DNA of 21,235 bases from an uncultured Collinsella sp. (GTDB lineage: Bacteria; Actinomycetota; Coriobacteriia; Coriobacteriales; Coriobacteriaceae): NCBI GenBank assembly GCA_900540945.1, contig UQHQ01000032.1, positions 1 through 21,235 on the forward strand, given 5' to 3'. The notes under the pieces are model-generated. The model saw only the letters and a list, made by a program, of their open reading frames with translations, was not told the origin of the DNA and did not search any database. Numbering within the stretch: position 1 is the first letter of the stretch; every line of letters starts with the position of its first letter. Shown piece after piece: positions 1 through 7,457 of this stretch. A program made the position numbers and the translations under genes.

Positions 1-638
1 TCGCTCGCGGCCTAGGTTCCAGCTCCACTTGTGTCGTCGCCGGCATTATGGCAGCCGCCGCGTTGACGGGCCACACCGTCGACCGCGCCGAGCTCGTCCG
101 CATTGCCACCGAGGTCGAGGGCCATCCCGATAACGTCGCCCCCGCTATCCTGGGCGGCGCCGTCTGCTCCTTTACGCCGACCGATTCGCTCCCCCAGTGC
201 CTGCGCTACGAGGTGAGCGATCGTTTGCGTTTTATTACCGTGATTCCACCTTACGAGGTACACACGAGCGAGGCGCGCAAGGTCGTGCCGCAGGAAATTC
301 CGCTCTCCACCGCCGTGTGGCAGATGGGCCGCATCGCCGGCATGACGCGCGGCTTGGAGACTGGTGACCTGGACCTGATTGCCGCCGCTAATGACGACCG
401 CATTCAGGAGCCCTATCGCCGCCGCCTGATTCCCGACTACAACGCCGTGCGCGACACCTGCCTTAACGGCGGCGCCAAAACCATCTGGATTAGCGGCTCG
501 GGCTCGACCCTCATGGCCGTGACCGACGACACCATCGTGGCAAAGTTCCTGCAGGTCAAGTTGCGCGAGCAGTTCCCTAAGTGTGATACGCATATTCTAA
601 CGTGCGACACCGAGGGCGCCCAGATCGAATACCTGTAG
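1..638 (+). CDS. thrB: Homoserine kinase, C-terminal part (5' end cut by window edge)
   Basis: Homoserine kinase phosphorylates L-homoserine with ATP, the committed step to threonine, in the cytoplasm. The reading frame is open from base 3 and gives about 211 residues before the TAG at 636-638; the family is usually near 300 residues, so roughly the first 90 are outside the window. The first visible residues, ARGLGSSSTCVVAG, are the glycine/serine-rich ATP loop of GHMP kinases. Further on, EVEGHPDNVAPAILGG and the late ISGSGSTLMAV segment match the conserved substrate-side and C-terminal GHMP motifs. The ATG at 48 is internal and is not the true start. The next gene (engB) converges on it, with a large palindrome in the gap. 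Confidence in the family is high. Mevalonate-type GHMP kinases are less likely given the EGHPDN motif. Confidence 0.93.
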   Translation, partial: ARGLGSSSTCVVAGIMAAAALTGHTVDRAELVRIATEVEGHPDNVAPAILGGAVCSFTPTDSLPQCLRYEVSDRLRFITVIPPYEVHTSEARKVVPQEIPLSTAVWQMGRIAGMTRGLETGDLDLIAAANDDRIQEPYRRRLIPDYNAVRDTCLNGGAKTIWISGSGSTLMAVTDDTIVAKFLQVKLREQFPKCDTHILTCDTEGAQIEYL

Positions 639-659
639 TCACCGTCCCGTATACCCGCC

Positions 660-784
660 GGGGAGGCCAGGGACTTTGCCCCCAAATCGTCCTCGGACAT
701 TGCAGGACCCCCGCTGCGCACTTCGTGCGGCGGGGGTCCTGCCGTCCTGCGGAAAGATTTGGGGGCAAAGTCCCTGGCCTCCCC
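660..784. repeat. Nested palindrome, repeat-family copy A
   Basis: A 29-bp perfect inverted repeat (660-688 against 756-784) encloses a second 13-bp perfect stem (702-714 against 730-742). The apex is CGCAC-TTC-GTGCG (717-729). Read on the minus strand, the two stems are joined by an asymmetric internal loop flanked by TTTCCGCAGGACG (743-755) and ATGTCCGAGGAC (689-700). The same signature recurs in the copies near 11713-11781 and 11845-11907. It fills the gap between the convergent thrB and engB, so it could end transcription from both sides, although no T-run follows the stem. It has no coding potential that I believe. It could be a REP/MITE-type DNA element or a structured RNA; the sequence alone does not decide. 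Confidence 0.85.
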
Positions 785-892
785 TACGTTAACTTCGCTG
801 GCGGCGGCTACAGGGACCTACGCTCTGTAAAAGCGCCGGGCTGATAGTTTGGCTTTTTATTGATAGGGGCTCTTGCTAGGCTGGAGCACTTA

Positions 893-1483
893 TTAGAGGC
901 ATGCCTCGGCGATGCGGCGTTTGAGTTCATCGATGCCCACACCGGTTTGGGAGCTTGTGATGATTACGTTTTCGGCCGGGACGTTGAGCTGCTTTTTGAT
1001 GGCTGCTGCCTGGCGGGCCTGCTGGGTGCGGCTGAGTTTGTCTGCCTTGGTGAGACAGACGATAAAGTTGAACTCGTTGCCCTGCAGGTAGTCGATCATG
1101 TCATGGTCGAGCTTACTGGGGTCGTGGCGGATATCCACTAGCGACACAACCAGGTTAAAGCTGCGCTCGGAGTCAAAGAAGTCACCAATGAGCTCGGCCC
1201 AGCGGTCGCGCTCAGCCTTGGAACGGCGGGCGAAACCGTAGCCCGGCAAGTCGACAAAGTGCACGTCATCGGCCTCAAAGAAGTTGATGTTGCTCGTCTT
1301 GCCCGGCGTACTCGAAACCTTGACCAGGTTCTTGCGGCCAAAGAGCTTGTTCATGATGGACGACTTGCCCACGTTGGAGCGGCCGACGAAGCTCACCTCG
1401 GGACAGGTGGACTCGGGAATCTGCGAAACTTTGCCGTAGCTGGCGACGAACTTGGCAAGCTGGTAGTTAATGGAATCGGCCAT
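893..1483 (-). CDS. engB: Ribosome biogenesis GTP-binding protein EngB (YsxC/YihA)
   Basis: A small TRAFAC-class GTPase needed for assembly of the large ribosomal subunit. The 196-residue product has the full set of G motifs: GRSNVGKSS (residues 34-42, P-loop), STPGKT (58-63, switch I), DLPG (78-81), TKAD (145-148) and a late SSQTG (G5). Length and the GYGFA segment after DLPG are typical of EngB. I chose the ATG at 1483 because AAGGAG lies five bases before it; the GTG two codons upstream would sit directly against that ribosome binding site. It follows mtnN by about 42 bases on the same strand, so the two are probably co-transcribed. Family assignment is secure. Confidence 0.96.
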   Translation of the reverse strand: MADSINYQLAKFVASYGKVSQIPESTCPEVSFVGRSNVGKSSIMNKLFGRKNLVKVSSTPGKTSNINFFEADDVHFVDLPGYGFARRSKAERDRWAELIGDFFDSERSFNLVVSLVDIRHDPSKLDHDMIDYLQGNEFNFIVCLTKADKLSRTQQARQAAAIKKQLNVPAENVIITSSQTGVGIDELKRRIAEACL

Positions 1484-1525
1484 GGACACTCCTTGGTCGT
1501 AGGTTTTTACAAAACGGGTGTGCTA

Positions 1526-2263
1526 TTACGCGGCGGCGATACGACGAACGATGTCAAGCGTGATGCCGCTCGCGGTGCGGGCGTACTCGTCCAAATCGAA
1601 CTCGCGCTCGCAAAACGCGTCATATGCCTCGTCACAATTATCGCTGATAGCGCGCAGTACCAAGCAATCGACACCATTCTTGGCCGCAATGTGCGCAATT
1701 GCGGCGCCCTCCATCTCGACGCAATCGGCATGCGTCGCCTCGATGGCGGCGGTGCGCATGGCGTCGCCCGTTACAAAACGGTCGCCTGTGGCGATAGTAC
1801 CAACCAGGAACTGTTTGGGGTCCTTCTCCGCAGAAGACTCCTCCGTCGAGGCATCCACAAATCCATGCTCGGCAAGCACGGCGGCGGCAACATCAGCCAG
1901 CGCCGGCGTCGAGACAAACTCCTCGAGCCCCGGCGCGGACTCCGCAATGAGCGCCGTATCGGTATCCAGATAGCGCAGGCACTTGCCTATAACCACGTCG
2001 TTGATATGGAGCTTAGGGTTTAGGCCTCCCGCGATACCCGAAAACACAACGGCCTGCGGGCCGTATTTGCTGATGAGATGCTGCGTTGCGGCAGCGGCGT
2101 TCACGGTCCCCATGCCTGCCGTCGTGGCGACCACCGTCAGACCGTCAAGCTCGCCGCCCACAACGGTCAAGCCCGCCTCCTGCGCCTCATGCGCGCCACT
2201 CAGCTCTTCCTTAATCTGCGCAACCTCTTTTTCGAGTGCGCCTATGATCGCGATGGTTGCCAT
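1526..2263 (-). CDS. mtnN: 5'-methylthioadenosine/S-adenosylhomocysteine nucleosidase
   Basis: Hydrolyses the glycosidic bond of methylthioadenosine and S-adenosylhomocysteine, releasing adenine. This clears by-products of S-adenosylmethionine use and makes S-ribosylhomocysteine. The 245-residue product begins MATIAIIGALEKEV, with the acid Glu at residue 11. It has SGIAGG (75-80), ATGDRF (158-163), VEMEG (182-186, ribose-binding Glu and Met) and RAISDN (204-209, catalytic Asp208). About 15 residues around 135-150 (acidic, Ser-rich) look like an extra surface loop compared with the usual 230-residue enzyme. The ATG at 2263 is preceded by GGGGGAT; a TTG four codons upstream is less likely. It probably forms a two-gene unit with engB. 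Confidence 0.94.
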   Translation of the reverse strand: MATIAIIGALEKEVAQIKEELSGAHEAQEAGLTVVGGELDGLTVVATTAGMGTVNAAAATQHLISKYGPQAVVFSGIAGGLNPKLHINDVVIGKCLRYLDTDTALIAESAPGLEEFVSTPALADVAAAVLAEHGFVDASTEESSAEKDPKQFLVGTIATGDRFVTGDAMRTAAIEATHADCVEMEGAAIAHIAAKNGVDCLVLRAISDNCDEAYDAFCEREFDLDEYARTASGITLDIVRRIAAA

Positions 2264-2342
2264 GCCATCCCCCAAATCCGTGCAAATTGCTTATCCACGG
2301 TATGGTACCAGCATTTTGACTCAACCGCGCGATACGAAGCCG

Positions 2343-3113
2343 TTAGGCCAGCGCAGTGCGGGTATCGTAGAGCGCTTTGGCGATGGCGGCCACGGCCTCA
2401 CTCGATTGGTCGCTCCACGGTATCGACGTCATGATGCTCATAACATAGCTATGGCCGTCGACGTCGATCAGTCCGGCATCACATGTCGAATAGCAACCAT
2501 CCTCGCTGATCCACCCCGCCTTGTTGCGCACCAAGACCTGATCGTCCGCAATGCCATCGCGAATAAACGAACGCGATGTTGATGCCAGAAGGCCCGACAG
2601 CCATTGCGACGTCTCGGTGTCACAACTCAAATACTCACCCATCTCGCGCCACAACTTTGCCGAGGTGCGCGGGCAGTAGGTCGGAAAATCACTCATCGGA
2701 TCGAGCGCGGTATCGTAATCGATGCCAAGACTGACGATCCAATCCTCGTAACCAGCATGGTCAAACGCCGCGCGTAACGCCATAAACGAATCGTTGTCCG
2801 AGTTGACGACGGCATTCTCGATCAGGTCGCGCACCGTCTGCCAGCCCATGCTGTAACCACCATACGTGGCTAAAGGCCCATCGAGCGACACCTGCCCCGA
2901 TTCGACCAACGTCTCACAAATATAGAGTGCATACGGCGCCTTGTAACTACTCGCTCCATATACCTCGACATCGTCGTTATACGTCACGCCCCTACCGCTC
3001 GATAGGTCGTAGAACACTACACCCACGTCGCCCAGCTCCTGCGCCCGACTCAGGGCATCCTGGAGCAAGGCAAGGCTCTCATCCTCCAAGGTAGGAGTCT
3101 TGTTATCCACCAA
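2343..3113 (-). CDS. Catalytic fragment of the interrupted serine hydrolase
   Basis: This is the part most gene callers would report, starting at a TTG at 3113. It holds all three active-site motifs but lacks the membrane anchor and linker. I see no convincing ribosome binding site at 3113, and upstream codons in the same frame are open to the TAA at 3240. The fragment is therefore probably not an independent gene. If translated it would be a cytoplasmic protein of about 256 residues. Confidence 0.45.
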   Translation of the reverse strand: MVDNKTPTLEDESLALLQDALSRAQELGDVGVVFYDLSSGRGVTYNDDVEVYGASSYKAPYALYICETLVESGQVSLDGPLATYGGYSMGWQTVRDLIENAVVNSDNDSFMALRAAFDHAGYEDWIVSLGIDYDTALDPMSDFPTYCPRTSAKLWREMGEYLSCDTETSQWLSGLLASTSRSFIRDGIADDQVLVRNKAGWISEDGCYSTCDAGLIDVDGHSYVMSIMTSIPWSDQSSEAVAAIAKALYDTRTALA

Positions 3114-3239
3114 CGAGAAGGTCTGAACGGTATCACCCGAGGGGATATCGTTGAAGTCCGCCTTCGAAAGCCTCGTCTTGAGGCTCGCTGTCGACAGGGT
3201 TTGACTTGCGGTGGCTTTAGATTCAGAGACCTTTTTGTT

Positions 3240-3461
3240 TTACGTCTGTACCGTTGACGCATCTGAGTGTGCCATTCGCTCCGACGCGTAGGTTTTGGCG
3301 GTAATTCCGAGGATAATAACCGCCAACGCTAGCATTCCTATGGCGGCAATCTTCGTCACGCGGATGCGAGCGTCAGCAAGGCCACGCGAGGGCGTGCCCT
3401 TCGTCTTATATCTGCTGCCATGTTGCGGCACATACTCGTCCCGCGATGCGTTATTTCGCAC
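3240..3461 (-). CDS. N-terminal membrane-anchor fragment of the interrupted serine hydrolase (73 aa)
   Basis: Translation from the GTG at 3461 would give a 73-residue peptide: a basic N-terminus, one transmembrane helix, and a short outer tail ending in STVQT. It has its own promoter and ribosome binding site, so it is likely made. It has no catalytic residues, and on its own I assign it no function. Confidence 0.5.
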   Translation of the reverse strand: MRNNASRDEYVPQHGSRYKTKGTPSRGLADARIRVTKIAAIGMLALAVIILGITAKTYASERMAHSDASTVQT

Positions 3462-3498
3462 GTGGTCTCCTGACTGCTACCGTTTATATACGAGCAGC

Positions 3499-3527
3499 AT
3501 AATACCGAGCAGCCATTTCTTTCCCAA
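3499..3527 (-). promoter_or_regulatory. Sigma70-type promoter of the serine hydrolase gene
   Basis: On the minus strand a -35 TTGGGA (3527-3522) and a -10 TATTAT (3504-3499) are separated by 17 bases. The expected transcript start is about 30 bases upstream of the GTG at 3461. Both boxes lie in an AT-rich patch within GC-rich surroundings. Confidence 0.65.
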
Positions 3528-3620
3528 ATTATTTGACACCGTCTAAGGCGTCTTTAAAGAAACCACAAGCGTTTCTATGCATTTTTGCCAATTCTGTTGC
3601 GCATCTCTACCCAAAACGCA

Positions 3621-3685
3621 GTTGCGGTGGAATAGTTCTTGTTTTTCGGCTTATGCCGCCCAAACAGGAACTATTCCACCGCAAC
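3621..3685. repeat. Long hairpin, 24-bp inverted repeat
   Basis: The arms 3621-3644 and 3662-3685 match at 23 of 24 positions (GTTGCGGTGGAATAGTTC core), with a small CGGC-TTAT-GCCG stem in the loop. It lies between pflA and the serine hydrolase, which are both on the minus strand. It may serve as the 3' end of pflA, but the base of the stem has no T-run. The size and near-perfect arms resemble a palindromic repeat element more than a simple terminator. Confidence 0.75.
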
Positions 3686-3722
3686 TTGACGGGACTCTTT
3701 GGCAATCAACTTGGTGCCCAGG

Positions 3723-3755
3723 GGCACTCATTTAAGTCTGTCCCCAATGAGTGCC
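3723..3755. repeat. Hairpin with GGGGACAGACTTA loop
   Basis: A 10-bp perfect stem (3723-3732 GGCACTCATT against 3746-3755) encloses a 13-base loop that reads GGGGACAGACTTA on the minus strand. Flanking CCCA and TGGG can lengthen the stem. It lies 23 bases after the pflA stop and 37 bases from the 24-bp hairpin. From memory, GGGGACAGAC-type motifs occur in REP-like repeats of various bacteria; I cannot check that here. Confidence 0.65.
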
Positions 3756-3777
3756 TTTGGGGAGCGAAAATGGCTCA

Positions 3778-4596
3778 CTAGTCGATAGCGTTTTTGAGCT
3801 CCGCACGGCGCTTTTTCATGCCCGTCATGACGGCGTTGCGCAGCTCGGGCATGCGCGCGGTATCCATCTGTGGCACGCCCTCGAGCTTATAGGGAATGCC
3901 CAGTTGCTCGTACTTGACGACACCCATCGTGTGATACGGCAGCATTTCCAGGCCCACCACGTTATGCCATGGAGCGATCAGACGACCGAGTGCCTCGCAC
4001 TCCTCCACCGTGTCGGTAATGCCCGGCACCACCACGTGACGGATAACGACCTTAATCTTGCGACGGGCAAGCTCATCGCCAAACGCCAGGATGCGCGCAG
4101 GATAGCATCCGGTCAACTTTTTGTGCTCAACCGGATCGGCGTGTTTAATGTCGAGCAGCACCATGTCGGTCTCGTTGAGTACGGCATCGAACTTCTCCGG
4201 ATGCTTGGGATCAAATGCATAGCCACAGCTGTCTAGGCAGGTGTGTACGCGTCCGTCGGGGTTGTTGTGCATCACGCGGAACAGGTCTGCCAAAAACTCA
4301 GGCTGCAGGAGCGGCTCGCCGCCCGAAACGGTAATGCCGCCGCTACGATAGAACTCATGGTTGCTCTGGAACTCGTCCATCAGATGCTCGACGGTCACCA
4401 TCGTGCCGCCGTTAACCGACCAAGTATCTGGATTGTGGCAATACGCGCAGCGCATAGGACAGCCTTGGACAAACACTACGAAGCGAATGCCGGGACCGTC
4501 GACCGTTCCCATCGTCTCAATCGAATGCACGCGACCCAGGGCATACGCAGAGTCCTCGGGATGAGCGTCCACACCCTCAAGCGTCATCTCAGCCAT
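3778..4596 (-). CDS. pflA: Pyruvate formate-lyase activating enzyme (radical SAM)
   Basis: A [4Fe-4S] radical-SAM enzyme that abstracts hydrogen from the glycine of pyruvate formate-lyase to form the glycyl radical. The 272-residue product has the cluster motif CPMRCAYC (Cys46, Cys50, Cys53), the family signature TVDGPGIRFVVF just before it, and the SAM-binding SGGEP (91-95). Later segments VLLDIKHAD and EMLPYH are typical of PflA. Its substrate loop is unusual in this organism because the glycyl radical domain is a separate 83-residue protein. I chose the ATG at 4596; the open frame continues upstream for 39 codons but overlaps a likely promoter. The gene lies about 7.3 kb from grcA and pflB, with the sugar locus and degV in between, whereas pflA usually sits next to pflB. 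Confidence 0.95.
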   Translation of the reverse strand: MAEMTLEGVDAHPEDSAYALGRVHSIETMGTVDGPGIRFVVFVQGCPMRCAYCHNPDTWSVNGGTMVTVEHLMDEFQSNHEFYRSGGITVSGGEPLLQPEFLADLFRVMHNNPDGRVHTCLDSCGYAFDPKHPEKFDAVLNETDMVLLDIKHADPVEHKKLTGCYPARILAFGDELARRKIKVVIRHVVVPGITDTVEECEALGRLIAPWHNVVGLEMLPYHTMGVVKYEQLGIPYKLEGVPQMDTARMPELRNAVMTGMKKRRAELKNAID

Positions 4597-4646
4597 TCCC
4601 GCTACCTTGCCTCTCTTTGGTTTTCGCCAATTAAAACGCCAGAGCC

Positions 4647-4674
4647 ATTCTAGCCCATACGCATGATGGTGAAA
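4647..4674 (-). promoter_or_regulatory. Probable pflA promoter
   Basis: On the minus strand TTTCAC (4674-4669) and TAGAAT (4652-4647) are 16 bases apart, placing the transcript start near 4640, about 45 bases before the ATG at 4596. The -10 box is good and the -35 box is weak. A separate promoter would fit pflA being detached from pflB. Confidence 0.45.
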
Positions 4675-4783
4675 CGGTTTAGCGGTCAATTGGGTTGTCC
4701 TATTTGGCCCCACGCAAGAGCAGCAGGAGGGCTATCGCAACCCGCCCGCCGCCGTGGCAATAGAGATCGATAGACGCCAGACC

Positions 4784-5638
4784 TTACGCCTTAAGCGTAA
4801 GCACCGCGCCAAAGGCAGTCGGGCCGCAATGGCTCGAGATGACGCCGCCAACCTGAGTCCAGGTAACGTCCTTAAAGCCCAGGTCGTGCGCATAGACTTC
4901 CATGTCATCACGCAGCTCCTGGGAAAGGCCCACCGAATACGCCAAGCCAATGTGCGAGTAGTCAATCTCGCCTTTCGCAACCATGTGGTCGATAAAGGCG
5001 CGGGCGCATTTGAGCATAGAGCCGCGGAACTTCTTAGTCGCCACGAACTTGCCGTCCGTCACCTCAATACAGGGCTTGATTTTGAGCAGGTGGGCGCCCA
5101 GGAACGCGACGTTGGACAAGCGACCGCCCGCCTTAAGGAAGGCAAGGTCCGTAGGAACAAAACCCAGCAACACACGGTCCATGACGGAGTTCGTAAAAGC
5201 AAAGATCTCTTCGACGGTGGCATCGGGGTGAGCCTCGATGTATTTGGCAGTCTCGACGACAACGAGCGACTGGCCCACCGAGACAAAGCGCGTGTCCATG
5301 GAGTAGACGTAGTCGCGACCCTTGGCGGCGATCTTCGATGATTGATGCGAGCAGGTCGTGGCCTCGGAGTACGCAAGATGCAGAATGGTCGCATCGGGCT
5401 GCTCGGCATGGATACGGTCGTACACGTGAGCAAAATCCGCAGGCGCGCAGCCGCTGGTCTTGGGCATTACGCCAAACTCGTTGCAGCGCGAGTAAATCTC
5501 GAGCGGATCGATCGAACCGTCCTCGACGGTCTCGTCACCAATCGAGACATGCATGGGCACGCGCACGATGCCGTAGCGCTCGCAAAGCTCCGGCGTCACA
5601 TCCGACCCAGACTCAACCACGATTACGTACTTGCCCAT
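4784..5638 (-). CDS. DegV family protein (fatty-acid-binding fold)
   Basis: DegV proteins bind a fatty acid in a two-domain pocket; FakB members present it to the kinase FakA for phosphorylation. The 284-residue product starts MGKYVIVVESGSDVTPELCE. It has the TSGCAP segment (61-66) where the family has its TSxP-type motif, GGRLS in the middle, and SHCGP (269-273) near the C-terminus in place of the usual HxGPG. These changes, and ATTCSHQSS where SGTYQSA is common, suggest a divergent member. I chose the ATG at 5638 because similarity begins there. No FakA is seen in this window. A perfect 18-bp palindrome lies 54 bases upstream. The true ligand is unknown. Confidence 0.85.
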   Translation of the reverse strand: MGKYVIVVESGSDVTPELCERYGIVRVPMHVSIGDETVEDGSIDPLEIYSRCNEFGVMPKTSGCAPADFAHVYDRIHAEQPDATILHLAYSEATTCSHQSSKIAAKGRDYVYSMDTRFVSVGQSLVVVETAKYIEAHPDATVEEIFAFTNSVMDRVLLGFVPTDLAFLKAGGRLSNVAFLGAHLLKIKPCIEVTDGKFVATKKFRGSMLKCARAFIDHMVAKGEIDYSHIGLAYSVGLSQELRDDMEVYAHDLGFKDVTWTQVGGVISSHCGPTAFGAVLTLKA

Positions 5639-5692
5639 TATTATCACGACCCATCTCAACATTGGCTTTTCAATACATGGCACGCGCCGCCG

Positions 5693-5710
5693 CACTGTTG
5701 TACAACAGTG
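5693..5710. promoter_or_regulatory. 18-bp perfect palindrome upstream of degV, probable operator
   Basis: CACTGTTGTACAACAGTG is its own reverse complement and lies 55-72 bases before the DegV ATG. It contains TTGTAC, which could act as a -35 box on the minus strand. The length and symmetry fit a dimeric repressor site (for example TetR or GntR type), but no cognate regulator is next to it. The rest of 5711-5914 contains no gene; I see only a weak stem (GAGACGC/GCGTCTC) near 5734-5773 that could end scrB transcription. Confidence 0.5.
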
Positions 5711-5914
5711 TCCAAGCACCAAAGAGACGCCGCCCCTTGCACACAACAAAGGACAGCGTCTCCTTGGAAAACTCCGTGCTTATCTAGGATTCCATACGGT
5801 TTATTAAGGAGGGTTACTTATTCCGCAAACGGTCGCTATATGCGGTAAGCGGTAGTTGGCCGCGACAACTGCGACACATTCCGTCCAGCAAATCCAATCG
5901 TGCTCCACGCACGG

Positions 5915-7357
5915 TTAATGCACGAGGCGGTAGAAATTCATCGATGCCGCACCCTCGGCGTGCAGCTCCATCGCCGGAACCGCCGGCGAATAGGTACGGC
6001 TCGTAAGTGCCGCCTCGCCGCCATTTGCAAAAATCTCGACCATCGTAGTGTCCGAAAGCACGCGCAGGTCGCGAAGCTCGCTGAGCTCGATCGACCTCTG
6101 GTCGCGCCCATAGCCTTCGTCACCCATGTCGAGGGTAAGCATCCCGTCTGCATAGCGCACAAAGACACCCTTGCGGATTTCGAGCTCGATCACCTGGGCG
6201 CCCTCACAGGAAACCACAAGATCAAACAGGCGGCCCGGCTCCTCAACGGTTTCACCGCCTGTCGCGCAAACGCAGTCGCCGCGCATCCTCTCAATCTCGT
6301 GCACCGGCTGCTGACAGAGCTTACCATCGCGCATGCTCAGTTTTCTCGGCACCGTCAACGCGCACTGCCACCCGCGTGCCACCGTCGGGCTTTCTGCCGT
6401 CGCATCGGGGCAGCCCGACCATCCGATCATCAAACGCCGACCCGCAGCATCCTCAAAGGACTGCGGTGCGTAGAAATCAAAGCCGGCATCGACCATCGGG
6501 GGCATGCCCTGCCCGGCGATCTTAAAACTCGGCGCCTCCCAATCGGCCTCGATGGAGAACCACACGCACTGGTGCGGATTGCGGTAACGCCAACCATCGG
6601 CGGGCACGCCCTGCGGACAGCAAACGAGAATTAGCTCGCCATCAAGCTCAAATAGATCAGGGCACTCCCACATAAAGCCAAACTTCTCGCCCAGCTCAAT
6701 GCGCGTCGCATAGCCCCAGTCCTCTAGATCACGCGAGGTATAGACAAGCACGCAGCCGCGGTCGTCTTTCGTACGAGCGCCGAGAACCATGTAGTAGATA
6801 CTGTCGTGTTCAAGGATCTTGGGGTCGCGCACGTGCGTACCGATATCGTCGGGGTAATCGACCGGCCCAATAGCTATGCGCTTCTCGCCCAATTCGTCGG
6901 GATTCTCGGCAACCATATGAATCTGGTTTTGCTCACGGCCCGTCAACACGTAGTCGTAATCATCGCGGTCAAAATGCTTAACGTTGCCGGTATAGAAGTA
7001 GTGAATCTTGCCATCACGTACAAAGGCAGAACCAGAATACACTCCACTCGAATCCAAATCGGAATCGGGGAACAACACGGGGCCGTGTTTTTCGTACGTC
7101 ACAAAATCCTTTGTCGTCAGATGGTTCCAAAGCACTGGACCGCCATGTGCAGCGTCGAACGGATCGTATTGATGATAGATGTGATATGTATCACCAATCT
7201 GCACCAAACCGTTGGGGTCGTTGAGCCAGCCAAGCTCAGGCTCCACATGGAACAAAAGCCTATCGGGGTCGGACGCGATGCGACCCGCCGTCTCATCCTG
7301 TCCGGCACGCCACTGCTCATAGTCCGCGCGTGTCACCTTGTTTTTTTGATTAAACAT
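5915..7357 (-). CDS. scrB: GH32 sucrose-6-phosphate hydrolase (invertase)
   Basis: Cleaves the beta-fructosidic bond of sucrose 6-phosphate delivered by the PTS, giving glucose 6-phosphate and fructose in the cytoplasm. The 480-residue product has all three GH32 catalytic motifs: WLNDPNG (residues 44-50, nucleophile Asp47), RDPK (177-180, transition-state Asp178) and ECPD (231-234, acid/base Glu231). The N-terminal five-blade propeller is followed by the usual C-terminal beta-sandwich (ending ASMNFYRLVH). No signal peptide is present. I chose the ATG at 7357 because GAGAAGG lies eight bases upstream; the ATG at 7363 is too close and a GTG at 7399 has no site. It is the last gene of the sugar unit, 100 bases after the PTS gene. 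Beta-fructosidase on short fructans is an alternative. Confidence 0.9.
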   Translation of the reverse strand: MFNQKNKVTRADYEQWRAGQDETAGRIASDPDRLLFHVEPELGWLNDPNGLVQIGDTYHIYHQYDPFDAAHGGPVLWNHLTTKDFVTYEKHGPVLFPDSDLDSSGVYSGSAFVRDGKIHYFYTGNVKHFDRDDYDYVLTGREQNQIHMVAENPDELGEKRIAIGPVDYPDDIGTHVRDPKILEHDSIYYMVLGARTKDDRGCVLVYTSRDLEDWGYATRIELGEKFGFMWECPDLFELDGELILVCCPQGVPADGWRYRNPHQCVWFSIEADWEAPSFKIAGQGMPPMVDAGFDFYAPQSFEDAAGRRLMIGWSGCPDATAESPTVARGWQCALTVPRKLSMRDGKLCQQPVHEIERMRGDCVCATGGETVEEPGRLFDLVVSCEGAQVIELEIRKGVFVRYADGMLTLDMGDEGYGRDQRSIELSELRDLRVLSDTTMVEIFANGGEAALTSRTYSPAVPAMELHAEGAASMNFYRLVH

Positions 7358-7457
7358 CGCCATGACCTTCTCGTCTATAGGAAAGGACGCTCGACTCACA
7401 CGAGCCGAACGCCCTTCCTCAAATGGACTTATCCTCAGATTACGCTGAACGGCTCAA

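Larger units (their letters stand above)
2343..3461 (-). pseudogene. Membrane-anchored serine hydrolase (class A beta-lactamase fold) interrupted by an in-frame TAA
   Basis: One continuous reading frame of 373 codons runs from a GTG at 3461 to the stop at 2343, broken only by TAA at 3242-3240 (codon 74). The N-terminal part has a basic cytoplasmic segment and one hydrophobic helix (IAAIGMLALAVIILGITA). After the stop the frame continues through a Ser/Thr/Lys-rich linker (begins NKKVSESKATASQ) into the catalytic domain. That domain has SSYK (codons 171-174, nucleophile Ser and Lys), SDN (221-223) and KAG (314-316). The GTG start has AGGAG five bases upstream and a good promoter. No frameshift is needed to join the halves. 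I see no ExxLN motif, so a true beta-lactamase is not assured; a penicillin-binding-like hydrolase is as likely. The lesion may be a real nonsense mutation or a sequencing error. Confidence 0.8.

Noticed and set aside
3050..3262. Frameshift in the serine hydrolase, suggested by an overlapping minus-strand open frame
   Set aside because: The two real halves are in the same frame and share a single TAA; the overlapping frame is Arg-rich and unlike any family.
2343..3461. An active class A beta-lactamase (resistance gene)
   Set aside because: SxxK, SDN and KAG are present but I see no ExxLN motif, and the gene carries a stop codon; a PBP-like hydrolase is as likely.
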